A stretch of 64,000 bases of DNA from Bacteroidales bacterium (GTDB lineage: Bacteria > Bacteroidota > Bacteroidia > Bacteroidales > Paludibacteraceae). Position numbers and translations under genes: made by a program. The notes below the pieces were generated by a model. The model saw nothing but the letters and a program-made list of their open reading frames with translations. It made no database searches and was not told the origin of the DNA. Below, in pieces: positions 62,816-64,000 of the stretch (its first letter is position 1; each line of letters starts with the position of its first letter). The stretch is from contig SUXE01000014.1 of NCBI GenBank assembly GCA_015061115.1, forward strand, positions 1-64,000. The letters are read 5' to 3'.

Positions 62816-63811
62816 TTACGAGTTTAATCTGATGTAATTCTCCAATGCTTTCTTTGCCTTTCCGCTCTCCACGCTCTCCTTTGCCAATGCAAGGCAATCT
62901 TCCATGGAAAGAGAAGAATCATAGACACGCATTGCAGCGGCTGCGTTGATAAGCACAACATTTTTCTGGCTTTCTGTTGCATTGTTTGTCAACACATTGT
63001 CGAAAATCTGCTTAGCCTCTTCCTTTGTCGAGCCTCCATAGATCTCCTCAGGTCTGATTGTCGGCAAGCCAAAGTCTGCAGGAGAGTAAACCTTCTCCAA
63101 ACCAGCGGCAGTGATCTTGAAATCAGATGTCAAAGAGATCTCATCATATCCGTCCTCACTTGTCACGATCGCATAATCCATCTTCATCTTCTGGAAGACA
63201 TTGGCATACAATCTCATCTGCTCCAGATTAGCAGTACCCAAGCACTGACACTGTGGACGGCAAGGGTTGATCATCGGGCCAAGAAGGTTGAAAAGAGTTG
63301 GCACCTGAAGAGCTTTTCTTACAGGCACAACGTTCTTCATTCCCTTCGCAAACAAAGGAGCGTGCATGTAGCAGAAGTTTGATCCATCCAAACTGCGACG
63401 TAGATCAGCACTGTCATTAGTGAATTTCACACCATGACCTTCAAGCACATTACTTGCGCCCGACACAGATGTCGCGGCATAGTTACCATGCTTTGCAACC
63501 TTGAAACCTGCACCCGCCAAAACGAAACAAGCACAAGTAGAGATGTTGAATGTGTTTTTGCCATCACCACCAGTACCTACGATATCAACCACTCTTACAC
63601 CACCCAAATCAACAGGAACTCCAGTTTCCAACATACCCTGACGAACACCGAGCAACTCGTCTACGGTGATTCCTCTTGTCTGCATTATAGCCAGACACGC
63701 TGCAATCTGCTCGTTGCAATAACGGCCCTCAGCGATACCCAACATCACATTTTTTGCCTCCTCCTGAGTCAATGTATATTGGGTGTAAAGTTTACTTAAT
63801 ATCTCTTTCAT
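62816..63811 (-). CDS. trpD: Anthranilate phosphoribosyltransferase
   Basis: 331 aa from ATG at 63811 (13 residues shorter than an upstream ATG at 63850). VVDIVGTGGDGKNTFNISTCA is the PRPP-binding loop; KHGNYAATSVSGASNVLEGHG and TLFNLLGPMINPCRPQCQCLG are family signatures. It joins anthranilate to PRPP. First gene of the operon inside the window; trpE/trpG are expected upstream of 64000 if this is the usual arrangement. A -7 match (TATTTTTG, 63848-63855 on the minus strand) could start transcription here. Confidence 0.95.
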   Translation of the reverse strand: MKEILSKLYTQYTLTQEEAKNVMLGIAEGRYCNEQIAACLAIMQTRGITVDELLGVRQGMLETGVPVDLGGVRVVDIVGTGGDGKNTFNISTCACFVLAGAGFKVAKHGNYAATSVSGASNVLEGHGVKFTNDSADLRRSLDGSNFCYMHAPLFAKGMKNVVPVRKALQVPTLFNLLGPMINPCRPQCQCLGTANLEQMRLYANVFQKMKMDYAIVTSEDGYDEISLTSDFKITAAGLEKVYSPADFGLPTIRPEEIYGGSTKEEAKQIFDNVLTNNATESQKNVVLINAAAAMRVYDSSLSMEDCLALAKESVESGKAKKALENYIRLNS

Positions 63812-63847
63812 ATCGTTTTTGTCGAATGTGACTGTCCCAAAATTTGT

Positions 63848-63855
63848 CAAAAATA
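63848..63855 (-). promoter_or_regulatory. Possible -7 element ahead of trpD
   Basis: TATTTTTG on the minus strand, 37 nt before the trpD ATG. No good TTTG at 19-20 nt, so tentative. No Trp-rich leader peptide was seen in the 190 bp left in the window. Confidence 0.3.
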
Positions 63856-64000
63856 ATCAATGTTGGCCTATTAATGAAATTATTTTCCGCTTTTTTGAAA
63901 TTTTGGATATGGATTAATACAACCAATAGTACTGAGCATACGCAAGTGTAGATCTTAAAGACGGGTGATTTTATCTTAGACACAGAAGTCACTTTAATTA

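Noticed and set aside
1-64000. Search for CRISPR arrays, rRNA genes, attachment sites and prophage genes
   Set aside because: No regularly spaced direct repeats of 25-40 bp, no rRNA-like stretches, and no integrase or phage structural genes were seen.

Overview
The window reads as chromosomal DNA of an anaerobic gut- or oral-type Bacteroidales (Prevotella/Bacteroides-like, moderate-to-low GC). Reasons: many promoters have the Bacteroidetes form TTTG-N19/20-TAnnTTTG; secreted proteins carry type IX (T9SS) or SusD-era features such as a C-terminal sorting domain, a PorT-like barrel, a carboxypeptidase-regulatory/DUF5686 protein and an HU-CCDC81 protein; and a NusG-paralogue (UpxY-like) sits at the head of a surface polysaccharide locus.

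Layout. (1) 120-33704, all on the minus strand: a large surface-polysaccharide locus. Reading in transcription order from 33704 it holds a complete nonulosonate (legionaminic-acid type) pathway: legB-legC-neuD-neuB-neuC-two Gfo/Idh/MocA oxidoreductases-CMP-sugar synthetase-PtmE-like guanylyltransferase. A UDP-sugar dehydrogenase follows, then a Wzx flippase, an aminotransferase/ATP-grasp/PaaK-like/GNAT decoration cassette, GT2 and GT4 glycosyltransferases, a Wzy polymerase, a pectate-lyase-like secreted protein, a hexapeptide acyltransferase, a giant CotH-kinase protein with tandem repeats, a radical SAM/SPASM enzyme, a further GT4 and an SDR epimerase. (2) 34086-37258, plus strand: a double-module NusG-like protein, tRNA-Gly(TCC), and the WlbB/WlbA-type acetyltransferase-oxidoreductase pair for a 2,3-diamino uronic acid. 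(3) 37377-42571: an Rpn-type nuclease, a DUF5686 outer-membrane protein, a secreted FISUMP-type protein and a leucine-rich-repeat-like protein. (4) 42703-48209: housekeeping purB, an MsbA-like ABC exporter and pnp. (5) 48272-56795: an accessory stretch with palindromic repeats, a papain-like protease fused to a TerB-like domain and an acidic tail, a strikingly AT-rich two-gene cassette (2-TM protein plus a large protein with PIN-like features), an AAA-ATPase/PD-(D/E)XK protein and a YhcG-family nuclease. (6) 56887-63811, minus strand: a Dcu C4-dicarboxylate transporter, then an operon trpD-trpC-HU/CCDC81-DMP19-PorT-like-trpF-DedA.

How it fits together: the nonulosonate, uronate and diamino-uronate enzymes make nucleotide sugars, the glycosyltransferases assemble the repeat unit, Wzx/Wzy export and polymerise it, and the UpxY-like protein probably drives processive transcription. 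The strongest unexpected signals are a shared promoter-plus-leader hairpin placed about 70 nt downstream of two minus-strand promoters of the locus, next to a NusG paralogue whose two halves both look like NusG modules, and the AT-rich membrane/PIN-like gene pair, a candidate defence or conflict system. All family assignments are from reading the sequences; no database search was run.
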